Assembly (NCBI GenBank): GCA_003254925.1
Contig: QANZ01018333.1
Span: forward strand, 1 to 64,000
Length of the DNA stretch: 64,000 bases
Reading direction: 5' to 3'
Source: Chamaecrista fasciculata
Taxonomy: Eukaryota; Streptophyta; Magnoliopsida; Fabales; Fabaceae
In this document: positions 1-13,293 of the stretch, piece after piece
Numbering within the stretch: position 1 is the stretch's first letter
How the letters are laid out: every line of letters starts with the position of its first letter
Translations under genes and position numbers: made by a program
Notes under the pieces: generated by a model
What the model was told of the DNA's origin: nothing
Database searches by the model: none
What the model saw: the letters and a program-made list of their open reading frames with translations, nothing else

Positions 1-593
1 TATAATCTCAGGACTATTTTTTCAATCCGTATACCAAACGTGTCCTGAGTGAAAATTAATTTTATTTAGATTGGGAACCGTTAAAACTCTCTCTTTCAAT
101 GTCTCCAGGATTATATAATTTATTTTAACTATAATTTTCACATTTTCCATAGATCTAGTTAATGTAAATGGGAATGATGATAACAGATCATATTTGTTTT
201 AGGGAATAGGTGATGAATATTTTAATGGTATGTAAATTGAAATCAGGAATCATGACAACGACACAACTCATTTACCTCCATAGAATCAGATCAAGTGTCA
301 CCAACTCGGGCATACCGCATAACGTTCGCATAATTTATTTTACATTTCCCACATCAACGGCTGAAAACGACCTTGATCACCATAGATTCATCATATTCAC
401 ACACGTCACCAGTTCACAGACCAATTTCACGTCTAATAATAATAATAATTAATTAATAAAAAAACCCTCATTTCCCTCACCACACCCTGCTCGTTCTTCC
501 TCAAACTCAGAGCATTTTGGAGATCTCTGTTCCTATTCGCTTCTCTCTCTCTCTCTACCCTTGTTTCTGCGCGAGCTTGTGAAGCCAGCTAAG
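1..593 (+). promoter_or_regulatory. Upstream region and 5' leader of the VDAC gene
   Basis: No coding region is seen. The stretch is AT-rich, with an (AAT)n run near 436-450 and a pyrimidine-rich (CT)n tract at about 541-556, just before the ATG at 594. CT-rich leaders are common in highly expressed plant genes. The transcription start cannot be placed from sequence alone. Confidence 0.4.
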
Positions 594-3414
594 ATGACCA
601 AAGGACCAGGTCTCTTTTCCGACATCGGCAAGAAAGCCAAAGGTGATTCCATCCGCAATATGATTTTCTTTTTTCATTGAATCTTCACAACTGTATGATG
701 ATTTCATAACTTGTCAAAGGAAAACAATGAATTAATCAATTTGTTATTGCTTCTAGATATTCTAACTAAGGACTACAGCTCCGATCAGAAATTCACGGTC
801 ACCACCTACAGTGGCACTGGAGTGGTAAAGCCTTCCGAATTCTAATTGCTTCGTCTTTCTTTTTTTTTTTGGCCAGAATTGCTTCGTCTTTCACATGTGA
901 TTTAATTATCCATTTGGTTCGTTTCCTAGAAGATATTACTGTTGAAAACGGTTTGCATTGGTCAGATATTCTCATTTTTCTTCAAACATCTTGAGTCTTT
1001 TTCCTTTTATGATTTTCTGATTCTTTACGAATTTATTGAGTATATAGACAGCTTAATAGATCCGAACCTGTGGATCTCTGTTTATTTTGTGTAAACATCT
1101 ATCTTGACTATGAGCTATTTCATAATTGCCGTGCTGCACATGTTCGGGAAATAAGTTATTAGAGATCGGTCCGGGTAACATTGAAAGACAACTGATTAGT
1201 GTGCATTAAACGCTCCTTGAAATCTTTATTGATTTTTATATCGCTTTGTTCATAAAATGGATCATGAAGTTGCCTGCCGAAATAGATTTTATTTGAAGTC
1301 ATATCTTTTTCTTTTTTATGTCAATAAATTCTTTCGCGGGCTATAGAAAGAAGAAATGCCGGATATTAAATAAGAATGTATGCTGCGCCAAGGTTTCTTG
1401 CTTACAATCTTCATGATATTAATTCCACTTGTTCTCTTGAAGTATTTAAGTGAATTATATTGTACCCGTCTTCCCGCTGTATGTTCGTTTCTGGAACCTA
1501 GTTTGAAATGACCAGCCTTAGGTAAAGTTTTTAAGCTGTTTGCAATCAGACTATATGAGGACATGACATATGGAGCAACTCTTTTGAAGGGCCCAATCAT
1601 GTACTGTTGAGATGTTAAAATAGTTTCTTCTCTCATATTATTGTTAGAAAATTTGAGAGTAGACGCTGAAAAACTGTATCTAAGTTTTACCCTTCTTTTA
1701 AATGAAACTTTTTATCCAATTTTGAATTTAGCAAAAGGAAAAGGGATTGTGTAATCTTTTATTACTATCTGGTCTTTAGAGCAGGGCGTGTTATTTTCAT
1801 AATGTCTGTATTTGATCAATATCAGTCAGATAAGCAGTAAAGCATAGTGGGGAGATCGTATCAACCATTTGATGTATACAACTTCAAATGATTTTCTCAA
1901 ATAGAAGTTGGCTGTTTTTATTTATGTGATGATGCTCTGGATGGTTGTTGGGATTCAACAATACAAGAAATGTAGATCCAGACGCGAAAGGATTTTAAAA
2001 TTACGTCGTAGATAGATAAAATGAAAATATCTGGTGCTGTGTGCCATTACTGTGCTTGCTCTCAGTCTGAATACACAATTTGAACTGGTATTGTTATCAC
2101 GAAAGTAGCAACCTATTTCAGTTTGTATAAATTGGTTTGAGGTAAGTTGTGTACATCCACCGTTAAGCTATTCGGTGACTAAATGACTAGAAACCCACTT
2201 CTATGAATATCAAAGAAAGACTAGGAATAAACAACTGAGGTTGAAAGAAATGTTGAGATGACTGGTGAAACTGTTTTTGCACCTAGAAAATACATGCTAA
2301 TCACTTTATAAGGATTTGGCTCAAGGACACTTGGGGTTCCAAGTCTTAGCCCAGTGGTTGTCCGAGATCATTTTCAAGGTGCAGAGAATTCCAAGTATTT
2401 CTATGGTTCTGATTTATATGCTGCTCTTCTTGTTTCACTTTTCAGGCCCTCACTTCAACGGCTTTGAAGAAAGGAGGACTCTCCACAGGGGATGTTGCAG
2501 CAGTGTACAAGCATAAGAACAGTACTATTGATGTCAAAGTTGACACTGAATCAAACGTGGGTCACTTTTTTAGGTTATAACAGTGTAAATATTCTTCTCT
2601 AGTAAAATCATCTCATTTGTTCGCGTTTTTGGCAGATCTCCACGACACTTACATTCACTGACATTGTTCCATCCACAAAGACTATTGCTTCATTTAAGCT
2701 GCCTGATTATAATTCTGGCAAGGTACTGAAGTTAGCATTTTCTTGCTGAGGAATTTGACTTGTTGGGCCCTCACACATTTTGAAAATATGTTTACTTTGA
2801 CTTTGGCAGTTAGAGGTTCAATACTTCCATGACCATGCTACCGTAACATCAATCATCGCGCTGAAACAATCTCCTATTATTGATGTTTCTGCTACCGTTG
2901 GTACTCCAACCATTGTGTTTGGTGCTGAGGCAGGCTATGATACCACAACTGGTGGATTTACCAAATACACAGCTGGGATTGGTGTGACAAGACCTGATTC
3001 ATTTGCTTCAATAATTCTGTAAGTTTTTTTTTGACATTTTTTTAGCAAGATGATTCCAAATCCATAGCAATTAGTAGTCTTATTGATAAAGTTACAAATT
3101 GTTCCAGTGGCGACAAGGGAGACAGCATTAAAGCATCATATGTACATAACCTAGATCCAGCCAAGAAAAGTGCTGCTGTTGGAGAGATCAGTAGAAAGTT
3201 TTCTACGAATGAGAACATTTTTACGGTTGGTGGGTCATTTGCTATTGACCATCTCACACAGGTCAAAGCAAGGCTCAACAATAACGGGAAGCTTGGCGCC
3301 CTCCTGCAGCATGAGGTCATACCAAAGTCAGTGCTAACCATTTCTGGTGAGATTGACACCAAGACCTTAGAAAAAAACCCCAAGTTTGGATTGGCCATTG
3401 CTCTCAAACCTTGA
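594..3414 (+). CDS. VDAC: Mitochondrial outer membrane porin, voltage-dependent anion channel (VDAC)
   Basis: Six exons (594-642, 757-824, 2446-2556, 2636-2722, 2810-3018, 3108-3414) join in frame into 276 codons plus stop, the usual plant VDAC length. All introns are GT-AG and intron 2 is long (1.6 kb). The protein starts MTKGPGLFSDIGKKAKDILT, the amphipathic N-terminal segment of plant VDACs. It continues with the beta-barrel body, including GGLSTGDVAAVYKHKN, the FHDHATVTS strand and FGAEAGYDTTTGGFTKY, and ends FGLAIALKP. VDAC forms the 19-strand barrel through which metabolites and nucleotides cross the mitochondrial outer membrane. The start is the first ATG after a CT-rich leader and gives the family N-terminus. 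From memory the Arabidopsis orthologue at the syntenic place is VDAC2; the subtype is inferred from position, not from sequence. Confidence 0.95.
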
Positions 3415-4489
3415 AGGCCTCTGTTCTTTGAAAAATGCTTTATTGGAATTTAAAACTTGATTCAATTTTTTTGGGTGGCCCTCAATGGGAGGGTAGAATA
3501 AGTAGTTCCACAGATGAGTGTTTCTAGGTAATGACTGTGGATTAAATTTTTAGTTATGCTGGAAGCAGCCGCAGCATTTTGTTTTTCCCATTTTGTCTTA
3601 ATTTTAAGCCTTACGGTCCTTTACATTTTAGCAGTGTTTCTGCGATGCGGTAGAGAGTCCAAAACTTCACATGGAGGAGTTCAAGGCATCCTCTGTTTTT
3701 GTCAAATTCTATGATCATGATTGTTCCTTTCGAATGGGCCTTTGCATATTGCAAAAATATGGTTCTATGTTATTTAATCTTGAGTAGCGGACACATGATG
3801 AAATTTCATGATTTTTTGGAACAGTGGTTGTGCTTGTGCCATATTATTAGATGGTTTAAGGAGTTACAGAACATTCACCACTAAAAATAAAAAGCATATT
3901 CATGATATGAAACAATTAATTATAAGTGATAACAATCAAATTAACTAGTGAGTCAAACTAACGTGATAAGAACTACTCAGCAACGTCTTGAGTTCAGTTA
4001 TTTTCATTATTAAAAATTATGTTGTTTTGAAAAGATAATGAACCACTAAATTTAAACCTTGTGCTTAATTATTACCTTGACTTGTGTATTTATTTTATTC
4101 AACTCAAATGTGAGTCGAGCAATTTTTTTCCGTCCGAGCTCTGACAAACTCAACATGACATAGTCATGAACGCTTAACCAAATCAGTAATCAGAGACAAT
4201 TTACTACAATGGCGTTATACAATTGTGTGGTGCAAGAGATGCTGAGTTATATGGGTATGAGTAGTCCACATCTCTAAACTTGAAAAAAAAAAATCCTTTA
4301 TATCTCCAAACCTGAACCCAAGTAAATTTCAAAATTAATTCCCATCTACAAATCTTATAAATAATAAAATCCTCATGTTTGTAAATAGATCCAGAAAGTA
4401 GCAAAATAATTTATTTTTATCCATATAATTTTTTTTATTTATAATCAATCAAAATAAAAATAAATAAATTATAGTATAAAATATAAAAA
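3415..4489. other. VDAC 3' region and AT-rich spacer
   Basis: This holds the VDAC 3' untranslated region (about 3415-3900) and AT-rich DNA with no credible reading frame. Nothing else is recognised up to the inverted-repeat element at 4490. Confidence 0.5.
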
Positions 4490-4829
4490 GGCATAAACAT
4501 CTCTAATATCCCAAATTATGAGATAAGTTTCAGTTATACTTTTAAATTTTTTTGTGGTCAAAGTCATAATCAATAACAAAAATGCAGACATCATAGTTAG
4601 AAAGCAAGACTTTCACATTTATGTCAATTATACTTCTAAACTTTCATATTTTTCATCAATTATACTGTCAAAAATATCAAGTTATCCTTTTTTTGGTAAG
4701 GATTCAGGGGACTAGACTTTAGGATACAATTGTGTCAAATGTGAAACTTTAAAAAATATGACAGACCATAAAAAATTTTGGAATACAAGTGAAACTTCAT
4801 AATTTGGGGATATTAGAAGTACTTTTGCC
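4490..4829. mobile_element. MITE-like inverted-repeat element, about 340 bp
   Basis: The two ends are imperfect inverted repeats. The left end reads GGCATAAACATCTCTAATAT and the right end, reverse-complemented, reads GGCAAAAGTACTTCTAATAT. Both continue with a shared CCCAAATTATGA-like segment. No coding capacity. Flanks are A/T-rich and no clear target-site duplication could be assigned, so the superfamily is open, but the GG start resembles the Mutator-type elements elsewhere in the window. Confidence 0.55.
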
Positions 4830-6212
4830 TAAAAATAAACATAGCCGGCTTCAAACACAATCAGTTAAGTGAAAATTTGACCTTGATACGCCCTCACAGT
4901 TTGTATAGTTAAAAATATAAAAGATGGTAATACATTAAACGCCTACAGATTTGAGAACAATCGGCCATAAACAAAAATGAAGTGTGTATCCCACAACTTA
5001 AGAATTTTATTGCCAACGAAGTTGTAACTATAATTGCACGTAATATGACTAGTGTTGTTCTTTCTAGCTATCAACTACAATTTCCCCAGACATCGTTAAA
5101 CTTCTCTGACTCCAATCTCCACAAAGTTAAAAAATAAAACTATAAGAAATGCAAAACATCTGAGCTTATACAATTCTGCGTTAATTTTATATGATTTAAA
5201 CTTAACACAGATGAGCTCACTTCAATACCTGATACAACTCTTCTACTACTAGAGCTACGAAAGGAAATTCTAATAAAAGGATCCTTGGACTAAGAGTAGG
5301 GGAAGATAGAAAGTATGCATTATGGAGTCACTCATACCCGTTCCATACATCAGTACATGTAAAATTTGGCCAAATGATCTCTCTCTCTCTGTGCGCATTG
5401 ATAAAAAGGCAAACAAAGAACAGTGAATTAATTACATAAAAACATATCAGCATAAATCCTAAAGATACAGATCCAAGACATTGATTATTTGATTTTGCTA
5501 AGTATGATATAATAATCTAAACTCGTAACTTGAATAACAACAGACATGGGAACTGATAATAGAGTACAAACAAGATCAAGGTTCGCCTAAGCACCTTCAT
5601 CAAAGAATGCAAGCATGACAAATTAACAAAAAAATACGAAAAACACCAAATAAATGCAAGGCAATTGATCAGCATAACTGGGTTCCACAATTACTAGCAG
5701 AATTCAAGTGCTCGTATATAGACAAAGAAAGCAAGCCAACTTGATCATTGTTGACCACATCGAATGTCAGTGAAATTGCACCAGATTTCACAAATAGACA
5801 GCAGAGAAGGTTAACGAAACGTGAAATGTATGACCACAAAATACTTGACCTACAATGCTCTAATCACTCGCATTACAACATAATCCGGTGTAGGTAGAAT
5901 CACAAAATAAGCACAACAACTACGTCACAACAAAATCAATATAACAAGCAACGCTCAGAAGCAATGATATATTAACCAAACCAAAATACGAAATAAAAAA
6001 ATAAAAGGCAAAATACACAAGATTTTTAAGGGCAATGTCAAAACATTTCGTTGAAGCAAATACTTGAATGGTTCATATCGAAAATTGCAAGACCCACGAA
6101 CTAAAATAAAAGACATAGTATCCAGTTTTTCTCTCAGTAAGAAGAGTAAAACAACCTACTCCATACAATAGCAAAAAAAGAAAGGGATCTATAAGTAAGA
6201 AACTTTCACTGA
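4830..6212. other. Spacer between VDAC and RPL26, no gene seen
   Basis: AT-rich, with scattered stops in all frames. The part nearest 6212 is expected to hold the RPL26 3' untranslated region. No repeat or RNA gene was recognised. Confidence 0.5.
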
Positions 6213-6653
6213 CTAATCAACATTTTGCATAATGTCCTCAGCAGTGAACTTGGTGCCCTTGACCTTATCAGCTGCGGCACGTCCCTTAGCCTTGCGATCA
6301 AGCAAGGACTTTCTATCCTTGTCCAATCTCAGCTTCGTGATGACAACTTTAGAAGGGTTAATCCCAACATTCACGGTCGATCCATTCACCTTCTCACGGG
6401 TAATACGCTCGACGTGAATGACCCATTTACGACGGTAAACCTGAACAACCTTTCCCTCTCGTCCCTTGAACGTACCCCGAACAACTTGCACCTCGTCGTC
6501 CTTGCGAACCGGCATGGACCGCACGTTGTACTTAGAGCGAAGGTCGTTCGAGAGCGGCGCGCTCATCAGAATACGGCGAACGCTCGACGGCGCCGCGAAA
6601 TGGGCCTTGCGGTTCTTGCGGCGAGAGCTTGAGACTCTGGGATTGTACTTCAT
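6213..6653 (-). CDS. RPL26: 60S ribosomal protein L26 (uL24)
   Basis: A single uninterrupted 146-codon frame, the normal length of plant RPL26. It starts [19 protein letters not shown]. The central KOW motif is visible at about residues 54-75 ([19 protein letters not shown]), and the C-terminal half is lysine-rich and basic. uL24 is an early-assembly protein near the exit tunnel of the large cytosolic subunit. The gene is intronless, as in Arabidopsis. Long frames on the opposite strand here are shadows of this GC-rich coding sequence. The promoter on the right carries telo-box and site II motifs, the pair typical of plant ribosomal protein genes, which supports coordinated expression in dividing cells. 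Confidence 0.97.
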   Translation of the reverse strand: MKYNPRVSSSRRKNRKAHFAAPSSVRRILMSAPLSNDLRSKYNVRSMPVRKDDEVQVVRGTFKGREGKVVQVYRRKWVIHVERITREKVNGSTVNVGINPSKVVITKLRLDKDRKSLLDRKAKGRAAADKVKGTKFTAEDIMQNVD

Positions 6654-6741
6654 TTTCGCTCTCTGAGGAGGATAGGGTTCTGCCTGCGGCTTCTTCTCCT
6701 TGCTTCTTTCTGCTAGGGGACAGCAATGGGAAAGTGTGATA

Positions 6742-6860
6742 TTAGGGTTTCTGTCATTTATATGTAGGGAGTACTGAGGTTAGGGTTAATTTCGTCTATT
6801 TGTTGAGCTTGGATCGGGTCAGGCCTCGTCCAACAAAGAAAAGCCCAGTGAAGTGGGCCT
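6742..6860 (-). promoter_or_regulatory. Telo-box and site II motifs upstream of RPL26
   Basis: Read on the minus strand, AAACCCTAA (telo-box) lies at 6750-6742, with a second near copy AACCCTAA at 6787-6780. Two site II type elements, TGGGCC-like (6854-6860) and TGGGCT (6847-6842 on the minus strand), lie farther upstream. Telo-boxes combined with site II motifs, bound by Trb/Pur-alpha and TCP factors respectively, mark plant ribosomal protein promoters. The motifs are seen directly; their function here is inferred. Confidence 0.7.
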
Positions 6861-7199
6861 GTATGGCCTAATATTCAGATTTGTCATATTTAATCAATTA
6901 ATCATAGTGTTGATTCATTTAGATTTATTATTTACTAATATTCCAAGTTAAGGCAGTAAGGCCTTTTTTTTTGGGTAACAACAGGCCTATTTTTTTTCCA
7001 AGGTTTGAGGCTTTGAGCTTTGGGTTTCAATTTTTAATCCCAAATGCTCAAATTTTATTAGAATCTCAAATTTCAAAGCTAGTTTTTTGAAACGCAAATA
7101 TACTTAAGAGTTATTACAATAATTACAGAAATATTTTTTTTTTGGTCAGAATTTTACAGAAATATTAATTCACCATATCTTTATCTTTATTTTTAAATA

Positions 7200-7737
7200 G
7201 GTCAAAGAGTCATTTTAGTCCTAAATGTTTTCTTTGATATTCATTTTGGTCCATTATTTTCAAAAATGTTCAAATTAGTCCTAAATATTGGTAAAATATT
7301 TCAGTTTGGTCCTAAATGTTGGAAAAAAGTTTCATTTTGGTCCCAAATTATTGAATTTGGTCATATATTTCTCGTCTCTCATATAAAGTTTAAAAGACTT
7401 GTTAAGAGGAACTCGTAGCTCAAAATTCGTTGTATTCAAATTTGTAACAAAAAAAATATGATCAAATTTGTTTGTTTAACCATAAAACGAGCAAACTACT
7501 TTTAAGACCGATTTGATCTCGTTTGCTGATGATCCCAGCTTGATAGAGAAAGTACTCTTTGAGAACACTACGTAGCTCTAAACTTGTCACGTTTGAACTT
7601 GAAACAAGTCATATTCAATAGTTTGGACTAAAATGAAACATTTTTCCATTATTCAGGACCAATTTGAATATTTTGAAACTTAATAGACCAAAATGAACAT
7701 TAAGACATACATTTAGGACCAAATTGAACCTTTAACC
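7200..7737. mobile_element. Mutator-like MITE, 538 bp, copy 1
   Basis: Long inverted ends: left GGTCAAAGAGTCATTTTAGT, right (reverse-complemented) GGTTAAAGGTTCAATTTGGT, both followed by CCTAAATG and several hundred bases of further complementarity built from repeated GGTCCTAAATG blocks. It is flanked by an exact 9-bp duplication TTTTAAATA (7191-7199 and 7738-7746), the signature of Mutator-type insertion. No coding capacity. A second copy of the same length lies at 30547-31084 in inverted orientation. This copy ends 262 bp upstream of the CYP65 start codon. Confidence 0.85.
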
Positions 7738-7999
7738 TTTTAAATAAAAGAAAAAAAGGAACAATAGTACTGTGATATACTACGCAGCCGTCAAGGTACG
7801 GTGGTGAAAGGCGAATGAAGTTTAAACTGGGAGGTGGTTGACGAAATATTGAACTAGTGCTTTCTGAGTCTCACAATCACCGATAAGAGAAGCAGAATCG
7901 CTTAGATTAGATTTTTCGCTGGTTGACTTTTCTGCAAACACCAAAGTAGCTCGAATCGAAACCCTATTCTTCTTCTGAGGGTATCTCGGAGGCGGCACG

Positions 8000-10900
8000 A
8001 TGGGGAAGAAGCAGCACAGCAAAGATCGGATGTTCATCACCAAAACAGAGTGGGCTACGGAATGGGGAGGAGCCAAATCTAAAGAAAACCGTACCCCATT
8101 CAAACGTCTTCCTTTCTATTGCTGCGCGTACTTTCACTCTCTATCCACTCCCATATGGCCATATATTTAAAATTAGTTGTTTTTCACTAATATTATCATT
8201 GAATTTGAAATTTATTATTCGCTTTTTTTGCTGATTCAGGCTTACATTTACGCCGTTTGAGGATCCGGTGTGCACAGCTGATGGGAGCGTCTTCGATGTT
8301 ATGTAGGTTTATTTGTTTTCCATCAAGTCACAATTTTAAGCTTTTCTATTTAATCTATCTTCAAATGCTATTTTTTTTATTTTTTTTAGTTAATTAGTTG
8401 ACGGACTGGTTTTACAATTTGGCTGCAGGAATATAACGCCATATATTATCAAATATGGAAAGCATCCCGTCACTGGAGCTCCGTTGAAGCAGGAGGATCT
8501 CATTACCCTAACTTTCCACAAAAATTCAGATGGTAATTATTAATTACTGTAGTACTGCATATCATAGAGTTTGCTCCCCCAAAATGAAAATTTCGTTATT
8601 CCATAAATTATTTGTTATTCTAAAGTTCCTTAAGTGTATATGACTATATGTTAGTTTCATTTTATAATGGTTCCGTGGCTTCTCCTCTATGGTTAGGATG
8701 TCTCAGTTGCAATGGATAAACTGTTGTGTCCTTCTGAATGATGTAGGTACCTATCTCAAAAATCTTATCAGTTATTGCAGTAGAGTTGGTTAACTTGGTT
8801 TGAAGATATTTTGTCCTGCAAAATAAGATATTCTACAAACTAACAGTAAGCAATTAAACGTTAATACCTAAGGGATGTTGGTCCCGTTAGTAGGATGCAT
8901 TGAAAGGTTTTAATTGTCGAAATCTGTAATGAGGTTGAGAAGGCCAAAATATTGTCGAAATCTTTGGAGAGCCATTCCATTGTTGATTTTTCATGTTATA
9001 TAGTTTTTTTACAGCTCCCTAGTCTGGGGGATTTCAGGATGAGGTCTCGCATGGCTTTCCTGTAATAGTATCCTATTTAGTTTGTTCAATTTGCCTTTAT
9101 GATTGTATTTGACTCACTTCTGTTATTCTGCAGGTGAATTCCAATGCCCTGTACTAAACAAAGTGTTCACCGAATTCACGCATATCGTGGCTGTGAAGAC
9201 TACTGGAAACGTTTTCTGCTATGAGGTTTGTGTTAATCAGGATAATAGTGATAGCTAGACTGATTTTTATTTGTCTAAATGGTATATATGTTTATGTGAA
9301 TTTTTGAAAACAGGCCATTAAAGAGTTAAACATCAAGACCAAAAACTGGAAGGAGCTTCTCACTGATGAGCCATTCACCAAGGATGACCTCATAACAATT
9401 CAGGCAAGTGTAACCTTTAAGTGATAACACTTTCTCTATCTTCTTTCTTTGTATTTTTGTTATTTTTTTTTTCCCGTTGGTTTGCATGGATATTATGTTG
9501 ATAAGTATGTGTAACGTTTCCAGAATCCTAATGCTCTTGACAGTAAGGTTCTTCTGGAGTTTGATCATGTTAAAAACAATTTGAAAGTTGATGGCGAAGG
9601 TATGGTACTCTCACTGCACTCTGTTTTTTTTTTTGCCAACTATATATTTTTCTTTATGGTGATGCAATACTGCTTTTGTTCTGGTTTGTATTGGTTCTGA
9701 TATCTTCGATCCTTTCTCTCAGAACTAAACAAAATAGCTTCAGATCCAACCTATAACATAAATGTGGCTGGAGACCTCAAACAAATGCTTCAGGAGCTTG
9801 GAACTGAGAGAGGAAAGGAAACTGCTATGCATGGGGGAGGTGGTAGCAAGGCACAAAAGGAAAGGGCTGCTGCACTTGCTGCCATATTGTCTGCTAGGTC
9901 ACGACTGAAGGAGGATTCTGAGTCAAATGGGGATGCTAAAGCTCCTCAGGGATTTAGTATAGTAGATGCTGCATCTGCTTCAGTCCATGGAAGAAGTGCA
10001 GCTGCTGCTAAAGCTTCATCAAGTGATAAAACTGCTGCTAGGATAGCTATGCACTTGGCTGGTGAGAGGGCACCAGTGAATGGGAAAATGGTGAGTTTTC
10101 CTTGATTTAATCACTTTTGGTTCAAGGTTAACACATTGGAGGAGCTCTTGTGCGTTGATTAATTGATTTCAATCTTTTCATGTACCATATGGATAGAGTA
10201 GAGCGCCACTGACATCGGTTCTATTAAATCATTTGTTTTATTGTTAGTATTTTTTTTTTTTCTATCCCTGTCAATTTATCATCCATAATTCCATATCTTC
10301 TTCATTTCTGGTAGACTAGTCCATGGTTGTTGTTTCCTTGGGCAACACTATCGACTTCAAAATTTTAATGGAAGGTCTCTATTTCAGGTAAAAAGCCGTT
10401 ATACTACTGGCGCTGCTTCCCGCTCCTTTACCTCCACATCTTTTGACCCTGTAACAAAAAATGAATATGAATATGTGAAAGTTGAGAAGAACCCAAAGAA
10501 GAAAGGATATGTGCAGTTGCATACAACTCATGGTGATTTGAACATTGAACTGCACTGTGATATAACACCCAGGGCATGTGAGAACTTTATCTCACTTTGT
10601 GAGCGTGGGTATTATAATGGCGTTGCATTCCATAGAAACATTCGGTATGAAGATCTTGTGTATGAATTTAATCCTTGTCCCACTTTCTCTCTATTGGTGA
10701 CATTTGTTGATCTTAATATAATTTTGTGCAGGAATTTCATGATTCAAGGTGGTGATCCTACTGGTACTGGGAGAGGAGGTGAATCAATATGGGGAAAACC
10801 TTTTAAAGATGAAGTTAACTCCAAATTACTTCATTCTGGAAGGGGTGTTGTTAGCATGGCAAACAGTGGTCCACACACTAATGGCTCCCAATTTTTTATC

Positions 10901-11865
10901 CTGTACAAGTCTGCAAATCATTTAAACTATAAACACACAGTTTTTGGAGGAGTGGTTGGTGGCTTGACAACATTGGCAGCCATGGAAAAGGTTCCTGTTG
11001 ATGATGATGACCGACCTTTGGTAAGTCAATATGTATATTCTTTTCCTTGTTTGATTTCTCTCGACTGCATAAGTTTCAAATCGAGTAGTGAAAAATATAC
11101 TATCACAATTCACAATATGGCTCTGCCTTATAAAAAGAATATTCTTCGGCCGTTGTACAGATTTTCTTCTTTTGGTTGGTTACATCAACCTTTTGTTCTG
11201 TGTACTGCATATCATGTAAAACATGAGTGGTTGCAAAAAGTTTAGGCTACCATTTGCCAACATTGAGGTTTACTGCATTTCGAGTACTTTTCTTATCATT
11301 GTGCATTAGAACTTGCGGTCTGTCTTTCAAATGTAGACAAGGTTTCCGTTTTTCTGGTTTGAAGAGTTTATATATTTATTCATGCTGATTCATGCAGTAG
11401 CTAGCTGTTGAAGGCACTTACTATTTTGATATGTCACTTGCAGGAGGAAATTAAGATAACAAGTGTCACAGTTTTTGTCAATCCCTACACAGAACCAGAC
11501 GAGGAAGAAGAACAGAATGATGCCAAAGAGAAGAATGTGGAGGATGAAGATAAGGTTTGTTTTGGAACCTCTAGTGCATCTCTTACTGATTATTTTTATT
11601 TACTCCTGCAGCTTTTTTTAAAAAAATTAATTACTCCTTTTCGAATTTTGGGTTTTCCTTTCAGCACAAGGTCGGGTCATGGTTTAGCAATCCAGGCGCT
11701 GGAACATCTGAATCTCAAGGCATGGGTGGTGGTGGTGTTGCCAAGTACCTGAAAGCCAGGAATGCTCATGAATCTGCTACTGTTGAAAATGGCACATCAG
11801 TTGTAGGAAAAAAAAGAAAAGTGGGAGCTGCCAGTACCGAATTTAAAGACTTTTCAGCATGGTAA
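8000..11865 (+). CDS. CYP65: U-box and cyclophilin-type peptidyl-prolyl isomerase protein (CYP65/PUB49, PPIL2 family)
   Basis: Eleven exons (8000-8127, 8240-8302, 8429-8532, 9134-9225, 9314-9403, 9524-9599, 9723-10090, 10388-10644, 10732-11020, 11444-11554, 11665-11865) join in phase into 592 residues, close to the Arabidopsis protein. Residues about 38-110 form the U-box (PFEDPVCTADGSVFD, then FQCPVLNKVF). Residues about 345-489 form the cyclophilin domain, with RNFMIQGGDPTGTGRGGES and the NGSQFFI core. The tail is acidic and ends near a GKKRKV nuclear signal. Human PPIL2 is a spliceosome-associated ubiquitin ligase, so a nuclear role is inferred. The cyclosporin-contacting Trp of CypA is not conserved (HLNYKHTVF), as in other PPIL2 relatives. 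Intron 5 uses a GC donor (CAG then GCAAGT at 9404); no in-frame GT alternative exists. Confidence 0.93.
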
Positions 11866-12508
11866 GATTCCCAATTTTATAACATGTAAAAATAAACTGT
11901 TAGAGGTTTCTTGTAACCATTATCTTTGCATTGGGAAAATGACAGAATAGTGAGAAAATTTTTGCACTCCGTTTGTTTTGTTAGGAGGTGTATAATAGGT
12001 GTATTTGATGAGAATGTATTTTTGCAACTTACAAAAACCGAAGCATTTTTGTCCATAGTGAACATCCCTTCCTCTCGACTAGAAATGACAAGTTTCAATC
12101 ATATTCTGTTGCTGCCTCGTCAGAATTTCATAATAGACTGTCCTTACAAATAATAAACATGACTTTATAGGAGCAACGAGAGCTCTTTTAACAGCGGTCT
12201 GAAATCACTTTCTGGGGCGTTACAGATCCAATCGACTTGGCCACCTGAAAGGAAAAACAAAAGCCTCTCCCTTTTATTTTCTGCTGAATTGTCTGACATG
12301 AATACTAGATTCAGCAAAAGTTGTCGTTAACTAGGAGCATTTAATTTGTGCTATCAAGTTTAACTAGTATGATTATTGATAGACCAACTGAAAACTTGCG
12401 CAGTTCTGAGATCTGATCATCTGAATATAAGCAAATGTAGTAGTAGTACTTCTGAAATAATGATTTTTTGGATTCCATGTGCATTAGGTGAAGCCTACCC
12501 CACACCCT

Positions 12509-12542
<34 letters not shown>

Positions 12543-12874
12543 NTTTTTTTTTTCTTTTTTCCGTGGGGCTTGAGTAGAGAGGTCCTTGCTGGTGAATCGC
12601 TAAATGGATTTTATAGTTTAGGGGATCAGATTCTGTGTTTAGTCATATGGTGATTCCTAATATGGAAAATCGGACAAGACGAGATTTGTTAAGGTTGAGT
12701 AAAACGGCGTCGTCACTTTTTATTTTCTTTAAGGGCGAAAATTGGAAATCAAAGCAATTTCATATATCTTATTTTAAGTTGGTAATTATTAATGCTTATT
12801 ACTTTTATTGTGGTCAGCTCTCAAATTTATTACCAAAATACAAAAGATATTAGAGAAAAATATCATTTTCTTTT
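11866..12874. other. CYP65 3' region and spacer
   Basis: Contains the presumed CYP65 3' untranslated sequence and a T-rich homopolymer at about 12511-12560 with an unresolved base at 12543. No credible gene is seen. Confidence 0.5.
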
Positions 12875-13293
12875 GGGTAAATTACACTTTGGTACCCTGT
12901 GATTTGACCTTATTTCACTTTGGTACCCTGTGGTTTGAAACTTGACACTTTGGTACCCTGTGGTATTCTCCATTAACACTTTGGTACCCTTTGGAGTTAT
13001 TTTGTAATTTTAACCATGATAAATTTTGCAAAAATTACATATTGACCCCCAAAAAGTTTTTAAAAAATTACAAATAGGTATTATCTAGGGACTAAAATGA
13101 AAACTTTAAAAAAATTTAGGGGTCAATATGTAATTTTTGCAAAATTTATTATGGTTAAAATTACAAAATAGCTCCAAAGGGTACCAAAGTATTAAAGAAG
13201 AATACTACAGGGTACCAAAGTGTCAAGTTTCGAACCACAGGGTACCAAAGCGAAATAGGGTCAAACCACAGGGTACCAAAGTGTAATTTACCC
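12875..13293. mobile_element. Mutator-like foldback MITE, 419 bp, with internal tandem motif
   Basis: The ends are inverted repeats starting GGGTAAATTACACTTTGGTA, and the element is bounded by an exact 9-bp duplication TTTTCTTTT (12866-12874 and 13294-13302). Each arm contains the motif CACTTTGGTACCCTGTGGT repeated three or four times at 20-40 base spacing. The central part (ATTACATATTGACCCC and its complement) is shared with the larger inverted repeat at 26466-27034. No coding capacity. Confidence 0.85.

Noticed and set aside
6225-6632. Long plus-strand frame opposite RPL26
   Set aside because: Antisense shadow of a conserved ribosomal protein gene; no protein-like content.
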